Source: Acuticoccus sp963704595 (GTDB lineage: Bacteria; Pseudomonadota; Alphaproteobacteria; Rhizobiales; Amorphaceae). Taken from it: DNA of 64,000 nucleotides. The stretch is taken from contig OY969922.1 in the NCBI GenBank assembly GCA_963704595.1, positions 2,170,001 through 2,234,000 of the forward strand, read 5' to 3'. The translations under genes were made by a program, and so were the position numbers. The notes beneath the pieces are model-generated. The model worked only from the letters and a program-made list of their open reading frames with translations. It was not told the DNA's origin and did no database searches. Within the stretch, counting starts at the first letter, position 1. The number at the start of each line of letters is the position of its first letter. This document shows positions 1 to 9,105 of the stretch, piece by piece.

Positions 1-1
1 G

Positions 2-757
2 CCGCGCCCGCAGCCCGCCGGCGACCGGAAGGTCGACCCCAACATCGACGAGGTGAGCGCGCTGATCTTCAAGGTCCAGGCGAACATGGACCCCAACCAC
101 CGCGACCGGATCGCGTTCGCGCGCATCTGCTCGGGAAAATTCCAGCGCGGGATGAAGCTCAACCAGGCCGGCACGGGCAAGTCGCTCGCCGTCACCGCGC
201 CGATCTTCTTCCTCGCCGAGGAGCGCGAGCTTGCCGAGGAGGCCTGGGCCGGCGACATCATCGGCATTCCCAACCACGGCGCGCTCCGCGTCGGCGACAC
301 CCTGTCCGAAAAGGGCGACATCCGCTTCACCGGCCTGCCGCGCTTTGCGCCGGAAATCCTGCGCCGCGTCCGTCTCGGCGACCCGATGAAGACCAAGCAA
401 CTGCGCCGCGCGCTGCAGGACCTCTCGGAGGAGGGACTGGCGCAGGTGTTCCGCACGCATCTCGGCGGTGACCACATCGTCGGCGTGGTCGGCGCCCTGC
501 AGCTCGACGTGATGGCCTCGCGCGTTGCCGCCGAATACAAGGTCGCGATCGACTTCGAGGCCGCGCCCTACGCCACGGCGCGCTGGCTGCTGGGCGACGA
601 GAAGGCGGTGAAGAACTTCGTCGACCTCAACCGGTCCACCGTCGCCGACGACGTGGACGGCGACCCGGTCTACCTCGCCCGCAACGCGTGGGAGCTGAAC
701 TACACGAAGGAAAAATACCCCGACGTGAAGTTCGTCGAGACCAAGGAGATGCGCTGA
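2..757 (+). CDS. prfC: Peptide chain release factor 3, 3' portion (partial)
   Basis: This is the C-terminal 251 codons of a gene that begins before the window; the reading frame is open from base 2. RF3 is the cytoplasmic GTPase that recycles RF1/RF2 from the ribosome after termination. The block VQANMDPNHRDRIAFARICS followed by SGKF is the RF3 domain II signature. The later GVVGALQLDVMASRVAAEY segment and the C-terminal KYPDVKF stretch belong to the RF3-specific C-terminal domain. The GTPase P-loop domain is missing only because of the window edge. The gene reads cleanly with no frame changes, in contrast to what follows. It converges on the Lrp-type regulator, with 15 bases between the two stop codons. 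Confidence 0.95.
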   Translation, partial: PRPQPAGDRKVDPNIDEVSALIFKVQANMDPNHRDRIAFARICSGKFQRGMKLNQAGTGKSLAVTAPIFFLAEERELAEEAWAGDIIGIPNHGALRVGDTLSEKGDIRFTGLPRFAPEILRRVRLGDPMKTKQLRRALQDLSEEGLAQVFRTHLGGDHIVGVVGALQLDVMASRVAAEYKVAIDFEAAPYATARWLLGDEKAVKNFVDLNRSTVADDVDGDPVYLARNAWELNYTKEKYPDVKFVETKEMR

Positions 758-772
758 CGGCCTGACGGCCCG

Positions 773-1267
773 TCATCGCCGAGCCTCAGCCACCCTGCAA
801 GCGGCAGGCGCGTTGGTGTCCTTCACCGTCGCCACCACGATGCGGGACTGCACATCGCAGACGAGATCGCTCGCGAGCAGCTTGTGGCGCAGGAACTCGT
901 CGTATTCCTTGATGTCCGCGGAAATCACCTTGATCAGATAGTCCACCGCGCCGGTGATCCGCTCGCACATCACCACTTCCGGGCAGCGCGCGACGAATGC
1001 GTCGAACCGCTCCATGTTCTGCGTGGATGGCAGCGCGAGCTTCACCAGCGCATAGGCCTTGAAGCCAAGTCCGACGGCCTCGTTGTCGATGACAGCCACC
1101 ATGGAGCGGATCACGCCGCTGTCGCGCATCCGCTTGATGCGCCGCCAGCAGGGCGTCTGGCTGAGGCCGACTTCCGCGGCGATCTCGGCCACCGAACGGC
1201 GACGCATCGACCTGCATCGCACGCAGGATTCTGCACGTCCGTCGCGTCGAATAGAAGTTTTTTCCAT
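773..1267 (-). CDS. Lrp/AsnC-family transcriptional regulator, N-terminus frameshifted as sequenced
   Basis: Leucine-responsive-type regulator with an N-terminal helix-turn-helix (SVAEIAAEVGLSQTPCWRRI) and a C-terminal RAM ligand-binding domain containing CERITGAVDYLIKV. The intact frame lacks a proper first helix. Removing one base near each of 1252, 1230 and 1199 gives MEKTSFDATDVQILRAMQVD followed by ASRSVAEI, a canonical Lrp N-terminus. All three are extra bases, and I take them as sequence errors. The ATG at 1265-1267 is preceded by a GAGG ribosome site. The gene is divergent from the indolepyruvate oxidoreductase across about 130 bases. Lrp proteins often control the adjacent divergent amino-acid gene, so it is the likely local regulator of that enzyme (inference from position). 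Confidence 0.88.
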   Translation of the reverse strand: MEKTSIRRDGRAESCVRCRSMRRRSVAEIAAEVGLSQTPCWRRIKRMRDSGVIRSMVAVIDNEAVGLGFKAYALVKLALPSTQNMERFDAFVARCPEVVMCERITGAVDYLIKVISADIKEYDEFLRHKLLASDLVCDVQSRIVVATVKDTNAPAACRVAEARR

Positions 1268-1396
1268 CAATCGGCCTCACGCGGAGAATGAAACATCTCC
1301 AATACGCAGGACGGTCACAAGGTGGAAAAAGCATAGAACGTTCGGGGCATTGAGAACATCTTCAGTGGGCAGTGGAGACCGGGTGGGGAGGCCACG

Positions 1397-4300
1397 ATGA
1401 CGCGACCCATTACCCTTGGCGACAAGATACGATCTTGATCGAGGACAAGTTTACTTAACAGGTATCCAGACGCTCATCCGAATTGCGATCGACCAGCGGC
1501 GCCCGATATCGCAGCCGGACTGCAAGACCGCAGCCTTCGTTTCCGGCTATCGCGGCTCGCCGCTGGGCGGCGTCGACCAGGAGTTCGAACGCAACGCCGC
1601 GCGGCTCGATCCCCTCGACATCCACTTCCAACCCGGGGTGAACGAGGAGCTCGGCGCCACCGCCGTCTGGGGCACGCAGAAGGTCGGCCTTCACGGCAAG
1701 GGCATCGACTACGACGGCGTCTTCGGCATGTGGTACGGCAAGGCGCCCGGCGTCGACCGCGCGGGCGACGTGCTGAAGCAGGCCAACGCCTCCGGCACCG
1801 CCCGCCACGGCGGCGTCCTCGCGCTCTGCGGCGACGATCACCTCGCCAAGTCCTCCGTCATCGCCGGCGCAGTCCGAGTTCGCGCTGCAGCACTTCGAGA
1901 TGCCGTTCTTCAACCCCGCCGACCTGCAGGACGTGCTCGACTACGGCCTCCACGGCCTCGCCCTGTCGCGCTTCGCCGGCAACTGGACGGGCCTCATCTG
2001 CGTCGCCGACACGATGGACGCCTCCGGCCTCGTCTCGGTCGACCCGTCGCGCCTTTCCTTCAACATTCCGTCCGAGGCCGATCCGCGCCGCGAGAACGAC
2101 CTCAACCGGCCGCTCCTGCTCGCAACCCGGCTCGAGACCGAGCATCTCGTGCGCGAAGTGCGGCTCCCCGCCGTCGGCGCCTACGTGCGCGCCAACCGGC
2201 TCGACGACGTGGCGTTCGGCAGCGAGCGGGGCCGCATCGGCTTCGTCGCCACCGGCAAGGCCTACCGCGACCTCCTGCAGGCGTTCGACCTTCTCGGCAT
2301 CGACGAGGCGCGCGCCCGCGGCGCTCGGGCATCGCGATCTACAAGGTGGCCATGCCCTGGCCGCTGGAGGCGCAGAGGCTGCGCACCTTCGCCCGCGGCA
2401 AGGAGCGGCTGCTCGTCGTCGAGCACAAGCGCGCCTTCATGGAGCCGCAGATCAAGGACGCGCTCTACAGCCTGCCGGACGGCCAGCGCCCGCAGGTGTT
2501 CGGCAAGCGCACCCCGACCGGCGGACCCTTCCTCTCCGAGGTGCTGGAGCTGAAGCCGCAGGATCTCGTCCAGGCGCCATCCTGCGCGTCCTCCCGGGCT
2601 CGAGGACGATGCCGAAGCGATGCGACGCCGTCGCCCGCAACCTGATGGAGCGCGCTGCCTGGGCCGCAGGCCACGCCGAAGGCGGCCAGCGCACGGCCTA
2701 CTTCTGCTCCGGCTGCCCGCATTCGACCTCCACGAAGACGCCCGAAGGCTCACCGCGCCATGCCCGGCATCGGCTGCCACGCGATGACGGAGATCAACGG
2801 CAACACCACCGACGGGCAGATCGCCATGGGCGGCGAGGGCGCGCCCTGGGTGGGCCAGGCGCCCTTCAGCCGCGACGCCCACGTCTTCGTCAACATGGGC
2901 GACGGCACCTACTACCACTCCGGCATCCTTGCGATCCGCCAGGCGGTCGCCGCGAAGGTCGCCGATCACCTACCGCATCCTCTTCAACGACGCGGTGGCG
3001 ATGACCGGCGGCCAGGCCCACGACGGCCCGCTCGACGTCGGCGACATCGTCCGCCAGGTCGCCGCGGAGGGAGTGGCCCGCATCGTCGTCCTCTCCGAGG
3101 AGCCGGACCGGTTCGGCGTCGGCGCGATCCCCCACGGCGTCCCCGTCCACCACCGCGACGACCTGATGGCCGTGCAGGAGGAGCTCGCCACCTTCGACGG
3201 CGTCTCGGTGCTGGTGTTCGACCAGACCTGCGCCGCCGAGAAGCGCCGCCGCCGCAAGACCGGCGACGCGCCCGATCCCGCCCGCCGCGTCTTCATCAAC
3301 GAGCGCGTCTGCGAGGACTGCGGCGACTGCTCTGTCCAGTCCAACTGCATCTCGGTGGAGCCGCTGCCGACCGAGTTCGGCGAGCAAGCGCGCGCATCAA
3401 CCAGTCGACCTGCAACAAGGACACTTCGTGCGTGAAGGGCTTCTGTCCGTCCTTCGCCTTCGTCGAGGGCGCCGCGCCGCGCCGGGCCGCGGGCGTGAAG
3501 TTCGACGTCGAGGCCCTTGCCGCCGCTCTTCCGGCGCCGACCGCGCCGGCGCTCGACCGCCATGCACAACGTCCTCATCACCGGCATCGGCGGCTTCGGC
3601 GTGACGACGGTGGGCGCCGTGCTCGCCATGGCCGGCCACATCGACGGCATCAGCGCGTCCACGCTCGACATGACGGGCCTTGCCCAGAAGAACGGCCCGG
3701 TCACCAGCCACGTGCGCTTCGCCCCGGCCGGCACGGAGCATCGACGGCCCGCGCATCCCGATCGGCGACGCTCGACACGCTGATCGCGTCCGACATGCTG
3801 GTCGCCTGCAGCGCCGATTCGCTCGTCGATGACCGCGCCGGAGCGGACGCTCACGGTGGTCAACACCAAGGTGCAGCCGACGGCCGAGTTCGTGATGAAG
3901 CGCGTCCTCTCGTTCGACGAGGCGCGGATGACGCGGACCCTGCGCGAGGCCTCGCGCCACATCGAGGCGGTCGATGCCGCCTACGTGGCCGCGCAGCTCT
4001 TCGGCGACCAGATCTTCATGAACATGCTTCTCGTCGGCGCCGCCTACCAGCACGGCGGGCCTGCCGCTCACGGAAGCCGCGATCCTCGAGGCGATCCGCC
4101 TCAACGGCGCGGCGGTGGCGGCGAACATCGCCGCCTTCAAGGCGGGCCGCATCCTCGCCGCCAATCCGGCCGCGATCCTCGGCGCGTTGGCAAGCGCCCC
4201 GAAGTCGCGCGAGATGGATGTCGACGACGCGCATCGACTTCCTCGCCGCCGAGCTCGAAGCCTACCAGAACGCGGCCTACGCGGACCGCTTCCGCGCGGC

Positions 4301-4903
4301 GATCGCGCCGCTCGCGCTCGGCCGACCTCGCACGGCGGGCAGGGCGACAGGCGCCTCACCCGAACCGCCGCCGAGAGCGCTCTACAAGGCGATGGCCTAC
4401 AAGGACGAGTACGAGGTCGCCCGGCTCTACAGCGATCCCGCCTACCGCGCGCGGCTCGAGGCGAAATTCGAGACTCCGTCGCGGGTAAGGATCCTCCTTG
4501 CCCCGCCGCGGCCTCACACCGACCGATCCTGCCACCGGACGGCCGGCCGAAGCGGGCGTTCGGCCCGTGGATCTTCCCGGTGCTCGGCGTGATGGCGCGC
4601 CTCAAGGGGCTTCGCGGCACCGCGTTCGACCCGTTCGGCCGCACCGCGGAGCGCCGCGCCGAGCGCGCGCTCATCGACCTGTCGCTGGCCGATATCGAAG
4701 CAGCGACCGCGGCGTGGGGAAGGTACCCTACGGGCTGCTGTGCGAGCTCGTTCGCATCCCGTCCGGCATCAAGGGGTTCGGTCCGGTCAAGGATGCCAAC
4801 CGCGAGAGCGCGATGAAGCGGCGCGAGGCTCTGCTGGCGCAGCTTGAGCGCGCCGCAGCCCGGCAGCGAGGCGCACGAGGCGCTGCCGCTCGCAGCCGAG
4901 TAG
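1397..4903 (+). CDS. Fused indolepyruvate:ferredoxin oxidoreductase (IorA-IorB type), heavily frameshifted as sequenced
   Basis: Single-chain 2-oxoacid:acceptor oxidoreductase of about 1,160 residues once repaired. It would oxidatively decarboxylate arylpyruvates from aromatic amino-acid breakdown to acyl-CoA, using TPP and Fe-S clusters. Recognisable blocks occur in order but in changing frames: YDLDRGQVYLTGIQTL; FVSGYRGSPLGGVDQEF; IYKVAMPWPLE; YFCSGCPH; GIGCHAMTEI; the TPP-site stretch ITYRILFNDAVAMTGGQ; the Cys-rich CEDCGDCSVQSNC; INQSTCNKD; the gamma-domain HNVLITGIGGFGVTTVGAVL; AYKDEYEVARLY; and a C-terminal RAFGPWIFPVLG block. The ATG at 1397 gives MTRPITLGDKYDLDRG after dropping one A near 1427. 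About 22 frame changes are needed, nearly all explicable as single extra bases. The stop at 4901-4903 follows PGSEAHEALPLAAE. Not expressible as written; probably intact in the organism. Confidence 0.88.
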
Positions 4904-4906
4904 GGC

Positions 4907-5875
4907 TCAGCCGTACCGCTCGCGCCAGGTGGGGAAGCGGTCGCCCGGCGCGGGCGTCGCCTCGTAGACGCCGCGGGCCATGGCGCGGGCCAGCACCCGC
5001 ACCGCCGCGGCGTGGAGGGCGATGACGTCGAGCGGTGACGCCGGTGCCGGCGCAAGCCCGGTGCTGGCGGCGAACACGGTGTCACCGTCGAGGAGCGTGT
5101 GGGCGGGATAGGCGGCGAGCGCGATCCCGTCGTGCGCGACGCTCGCCAGGCGGTGCGCCTCTGCGACCGTGAGCGCCGCGTCGGTGGCGACGATCGCGAT
5201 CACGGTATTCTCGCGGGCGCTGGCGGAGTGCTTGGTGAGGACGGAGGCAAAGTCTGCCTCGGGCGGCGCATGGAGCCCGCCGAATTCGCCGTCCCGCTCG
5301 AAGGGCGCGGCACGGAACCACGGCCCGTTGGTCGCCGTCAGCGAGCCCAACGGCGTTGACCGCGACGATGGCCCCCACGGTCGCCTCGCCAACGGTTTCG
5401 GACGCCGAGCCGAGCCCGCCCTTGAGGCCAGCCGTCGCAGCGTTGGTGCCGGCACCCAGCGTGCCGAGCCCGGTATCCGTGCCGGCGAGAGCGGCCCGCA
5501 CGGCGGCGCCCCCGAGCGCCGCATAGTCGGCAAGGCCCTCCGAAAGGTCGAAAATGATCGCAGCTGGCACGATCGGAATGCGGAATTGCCGCACCGCGAA
5601 GCCGCGCCCGGCGTCCAGCCAGTGCACGCTGCGCCCCGTCCGCCGCGGCAAGGCCGAACGCGGAGCCGCCGGAAAGGACGATGGCGTCGACGCCGGGGTT
5701 GAGGTTGCCGGGCGCGAGGAGATCGGTCTCGCGCGTTCCCGGCGCGCCGCCCCGCACCGCGACGGCGGCGACGGCGGGCGCGCCGAACACCAGCGCCGTG
5801 GTGCCCGTGCGGCGCGTCCCGTTCGGTCGCGTTGCCGACGGTGAGGCCGGGAACGTCTGCGATGTGGTTCGCCAT
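4907..5875 (-). CDS. P1-family (DmpA-like) peptidase / L-aminopeptidase-D-esterase, frameshifted as sequenced
   Basis: Member of the self-processing Ntn-fold P1 peptidases (S58 group), which cleave N-terminal amino acids or act as D-esterases. Family signatures are an N-terminal NHIADVPGLTVGNATERD, the LAPGNLNPGVDAIVLSGGSA block followed by FGLAAADG, the processing region LGAGTNAATAGLKGGLGSAS, and a C-terminal TVIAIVATDAALTVAEAHRL segment. These lie in three frames. Dropping one base near each of 5815, 5640 and 5350 joins them into about 322 residues, a normal family length. The start ATG at 5873-5875 lies two bases past the stop of the upstream gene on the same strand, so the two are probably cotranscribed. 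It converges on the oxidoreductase with a 3-base gap. Substrate is unknown. Confidence 0.85.
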   Translation of the reverse strand: MANHIADVPGLTVGNATERDAPHGHHGAGVRRARRRRRRGAGRRAGNARDRSPRARQPQPRRRRHRPFRRLRVRPCRGGRGAACTGWTPGAASRCGNSAFRSCQLRSFSTFRRALPTMRRSGAPPCGPLSPARIPGSARWVPAPTLRRLASRAGSARRPKPLARRPWGPSSRSTPLGSLTATNGPWFRAAPFERDGEFGGLHAPPEADFASVLTKHSASARENTVIAIVATDAALTVAEAHRLASVAHDGIALAAYPAHTLLDGDTVFAASTGLAPAPASPLDVIALHAAAVRVLARAMARGVYEATPAPGDRFPTWRERYG

Positions 5876-5877
5876 GC

Positions 5878-7014
5878 CTACTCGGCCGAGACCTTCAGCG
5901 AGAGAAGGTCCGGGATCGCGCCGGGGCTCAGCATCGCCGCGCTGATCACCTGGAGCGCGGAGATCGCCTGCGCGGGCGCGGCCTCGATGGTGAGTTCACC
6001 TGGCTCGGCGAGGAAGGTGCGCATCGCGCCCATGCACCTCGGCCGTGAAGTCCGCGTCGCCGATGGCAGCGACGGAGACTTCGAGCGCCCCGGTCACCTG
6101 CGCGATCAGTGTCGTCCGGTCCGCGCCGGAGGACTGGCCGAGCGAATCGAGCAGCCTGTCCGTCAGCCCGTTGTCGCGGAAGGAGAGCTTGAGCCCGTCC
6201 ACCGTCACGGAGCCCATCTCCTCCAGCACCTGCGGGAAGTTGCCGCTGGCGCTCTGGAGTGCGGCGAGCGTCTGATCCGTCAGCCCGTTGGCGGACGCCT
6301 CGACCGTCAGCGTGCCCATCTCGGCGATGCTGAGGGCGGACGGCTCGATCACCAGGCGCCCCGTGTCGGCCGACCATCCGCCAGCGGCCTTGATGTAGAC
6401 CGTGAGCCCGTCATAGCCGAGGGCGCTGAGCTGGGTCGCGGTCGGCTCGCCGAACAGCGCGCGGTCGAACCGCAGCCCGTCGAGCACCAGCGTGGCGGCG
6501 GACACGCCGGGGTCGTCGCGCCCGGTGCGGGCGATGTCGACGCGCTCGATCGTCAGCGTTTCGTCCTGCGTGGAGGTGGCGCGTGATGTCGCTCATCGAA
6601 AGCGTCGCGTAGTCGCCGAGAAGGTCGGTCACCGTCGCGTCGTCCGGCGTCGCGCCGAGGTCGACGTCGCCGAGCGCGATGGACGCGACGCGGCCGGTCT
6701 GCTTGCCCTCACCGTCGAAGATGAGAAGGTTTTCGTAGGTGAGCGCGCTGGCGGAAAGGGCGTTGTCCGCGTTGACAGTCCCGTCCTCGATGGTGACGCG
6801 CTCGATCTTCACCGCCTTCTCGGCGCTGCCACCGGCGACGTTCGAAAGAACCGTCGCCCCATCCTGCCGCTCGACGGCTTCTGCGGTGGCATCGGAGAAC
6901 TGCGAGCCCGTCCAGCGTGCGCAGGAAGGCGTCGGCGACGGCGTTGCCCGAGGGCTCGAATGCGGCGGCGGGCAGCGCCAGAAGCGCGAAGAGGGCGACG
7001 AAGAGGGAACGCAT
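5878..7014 (-). CDS. Exported protein of unknown function, frameshifted as sequenced
   Basis: I do not recognise a named family. The ATG at 7012-7014 opens a clear Sec signal peptide, MRSLFVALFALLALPAAAFE, predicting a periplasmic or secreted protein of about 377 residues. The body is acidic and beta-rich, with recurring segments (VKIERVTIEDGTV, LTIERVDIARTG, LVIEPSALSIAEMGTL, LEEMGSVTVDGLKLSFRDNG) that look like successive strands of a repetitive fold. Three single extra bases (near 6908, 6580 and 6025) must be removed to join the frames; the end is then DLLSLKVSAE followed by the stop at 5878. It lies upstream of the P1 peptidase with a 2-base gap and is divergent from glmU. The repeated strands loosely recall lipid-transfer or AsmA-like proteins, but this is only an impression. 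Confidence 0.7.
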
Positions 7015-7152
7015 GGCGACTGTCCTTGGCTTGTGAGGTTCGGGCGGCTGGCCGGGCGCCGCCCTGGCTGCGCCATGTCCGGCAGCTTGCAGCCCGGGGC
7101 ACAATAGTGAAGGAACGGGAGCTTGGACAGGCTGCGCGATCAGAGGGAAACC

Positions 7153-8506
7153 GTGAGCGGACAAGCATTGGCTATCGTACTGGCGGCGGGCAAGGGCACG
7201 CGGATGCGCTCCAGCCTGCCGAAGGTGATGCACAAGGTCGCCGGACTTCCCATGGTCGGCCACGTGCTCGCCGCCGTCCGCAAGGCCGGGATAGAGGACG
7301 CAGCGCTCGTCGTTTCGCCCGATGCGGACTGGCCGCAGACGCTGGCCCGTGCGCCAAAGACCTTCGTCCAGGCCGAGCAGCTCGGCACCGCCCACGCCGT
7401 CCTCGCCGCCCGCGAGGCTGTCGCGCCGAGCCACGGCGCAGTGGTCGTTCTCTTCGCCGACAACCCGCTCGTGCAGCCCGAGACCATCGCCCTGATGCTC
7501 GACCGCGTCGAGGGCGGCGCGGACGTCGCGGTCCTCGCCTTCCACGCCGACGATCCCACCGGCTACGGCCGCATCCTGATGGAGGACGGCCGGATCGCCG
7601 CGATCCGCGAGGAGAAGGACGCGAGCGACGCGGAAAAGGCCGTCACCCTGTGCAATTCCGGGATCATGGCGATCCGCGTCGGCCCGGCGCTCGATGCCTT
7701 GAGCGACATCGAGGCCAACAATGCCAAGGGCGAGTTCTACCTCACCGACCTTGTCGCGATCGGCCGGGAGCGTGGCTTCGTGATGGTGGTGGAGGAGGCC
7801 CCGTTCGACGAGGTGCTCGGCGTCAACGACCGCAGCCAGCTCGCGGCCGCCGAGGCCGTCTTCCAGTCGCGCGCCCGCCGGTCGGCGATGGAGGCGAACA
7901 CGCTCGATGCGCCGGACACCGTGTTCTTCAGCCACGACACGTCGCTCGGCCGAGGACGTCCACATCGAGCCCAACGTCGTGTTCGGACCCGGGGTCTCGG
8001 TGGGGGCGGGGGCGCGCATCCGCGCGTTCAGCCACCTCGAGGGCGCGGTGGTCTCGCCGGGCGCCACCATCGGCCCGTTCGCGCGGTTGCGGCCGGGTGC
8101 GATGATCGGCCCGGACGCGCACATCGGCAACTTCGTCGAGATCAAGAACGCCGCGATCGCAACCGGCGCGAAGGTCAACCACCTCTCCTATATCGGCGAC
8201 GCGTCGGTCGGCGGCGGCGCCAACATCGGTGCCGGCACGATCACCTGCAACTACGACGGCGTGAATAAACATCGCACCGAAATCGGCGCTCATGCGTTCA
8301 TAGGGTCGAACAGCGCGCTGGTGGCACCGGTCGCGATCGGCGAGGGGGCGTATGTGGGCTCCGGCAGCGTGGTGACCGAGGACGTGCCACCTGGCGCGCT
8401 CGCGATCGGGCGCGGCCGGCAGGTCAACAAGGAGGGCCGGGCGCGGGACAGCAACCGCGCGAAGGACCGGGACGAGCCGCCGGTGGACAAGAAGGAGGGG
8501 TCATGA
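7153..8506 (+). CDS. glmU: Bifunctional UDP-N-acetylglucosamine pyrophosphorylase / glucosamine-1-phosphate acetyltransferase, one frameshift as sequenced
   Basis: Makes UDP-GlcNAc for peptidoglycan and LPS: acetylates GlcN-1-P, then uridylates it. The N-terminal pyrophosphorylase domain begins IVLAAGKGTRMRSSLPKVMH (nucleotide-binding G-x-GTRM loop). The C-terminal left-handed beta-helix carries hexapeptide repeats such as IEPNVVFGPGVSVGAGARI, and GAGTITCNYDG with the acetyl-CoA-site residues. The two halves are in different frames. One extra G near 7949 (cggccg) breaks the gene; removal gives HDTSLAEDVHIEPNVVFG and about 450 residues, the normal GlmU length. The start is taken as GTG at 7153 (no upstream ATG fits). 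The stop overlaps the next gene by ATGA. The enzyme is normally essential, so a real disruption is unlikely. Confidence 0.93.
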
Positions 8507-8970
8507 TCCGCGAATTCATCGAGAACAACCTGCGCAAGCTTCTGGGCGCCAAGGCGCACGATCCCGACCCGGAAAAGATGACCGCCATGGAGCGGCGCGA
8601 GGCGGCATCCGCCTCCCACCGCACCGGCGAGATCGAGCGCTCGGAAGTTGTCAGCGACAACGCATATGCCGTGCTCGACGCCGAGTTCGCGGCGGAGACC
8701 TCGGGCAAGGACGAGGTCTCCGAGTACGTGGACGACAGCGAGGAAGCACGGCACATGGCCGAGGCGGCGAGCGAGAAGGACGGCAGCCACCTCGCGGCCG
8801 AACCGGTGGACGACAACCTCAGTGCCGACGCAGATGCCCGCGACGCCAGCCACCACGACGTCGAGCACGTCGAGCTTGTGGACGACAGCGAGGAGGCGAT
8901 CGAGAACGCGCGCCGGGCAAGCGAGAGAGCGCCGAAGCGCAGCAACAGCGAAGGCGACGACGACCGCTGA
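8503..8970 (+). CDS. Small highly acidic protein between glmU and glmS, unknown function
   Basis: A 155-residue soluble protein that I cannot assign to a family. It is rich in Glu, Asp, Ala and Ser, with no signal peptide, membrane segment or Cys. It starts MIREFIENNLRKLLGAKAHD and carries an internal repeat: EYVDDSEEARHMAEA near residue 75 and ELVDDSEEAIENARR near residue 125. The ATG overlaps the glmU stop (ATGA), so translation is probably coupled to glmU, and glmS follows after 135 bases. The placement suggests a role tied to amino-sugar synthesis or merely passenger status; nothing in the sequence decides. Likely helical and partly disordered. The reading frame is intact even though both flanking genes are broken. 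Confidence 0.72.
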   Translation: MIREFIENNLRKLLGAKAHDPDPEKMTAMERREAASASHRTGEIERSEVVSDNAYAVLDAEFAAETSGKDEVSEYVDDSEEARHMAEAASEKDGSHLAAEPVDDNLSADADARDASHHDVEHVELVDDSEEAIENARRASERAPKRSNSEGDDDR

Positions 8971-9105
8971 GCCGGCCGCGCCGGTTAGCGCAACGCCCTG
9001 TTCATACCGCCCGGGCAAATGTAACGCGGTGTGAGGTGCGGGGGATCGGGCGAGAAGCTAGATCCTGAGCCGCGCCGGGTGTTCGAAGCGGAGTGGAGGC
9101 GGAGT

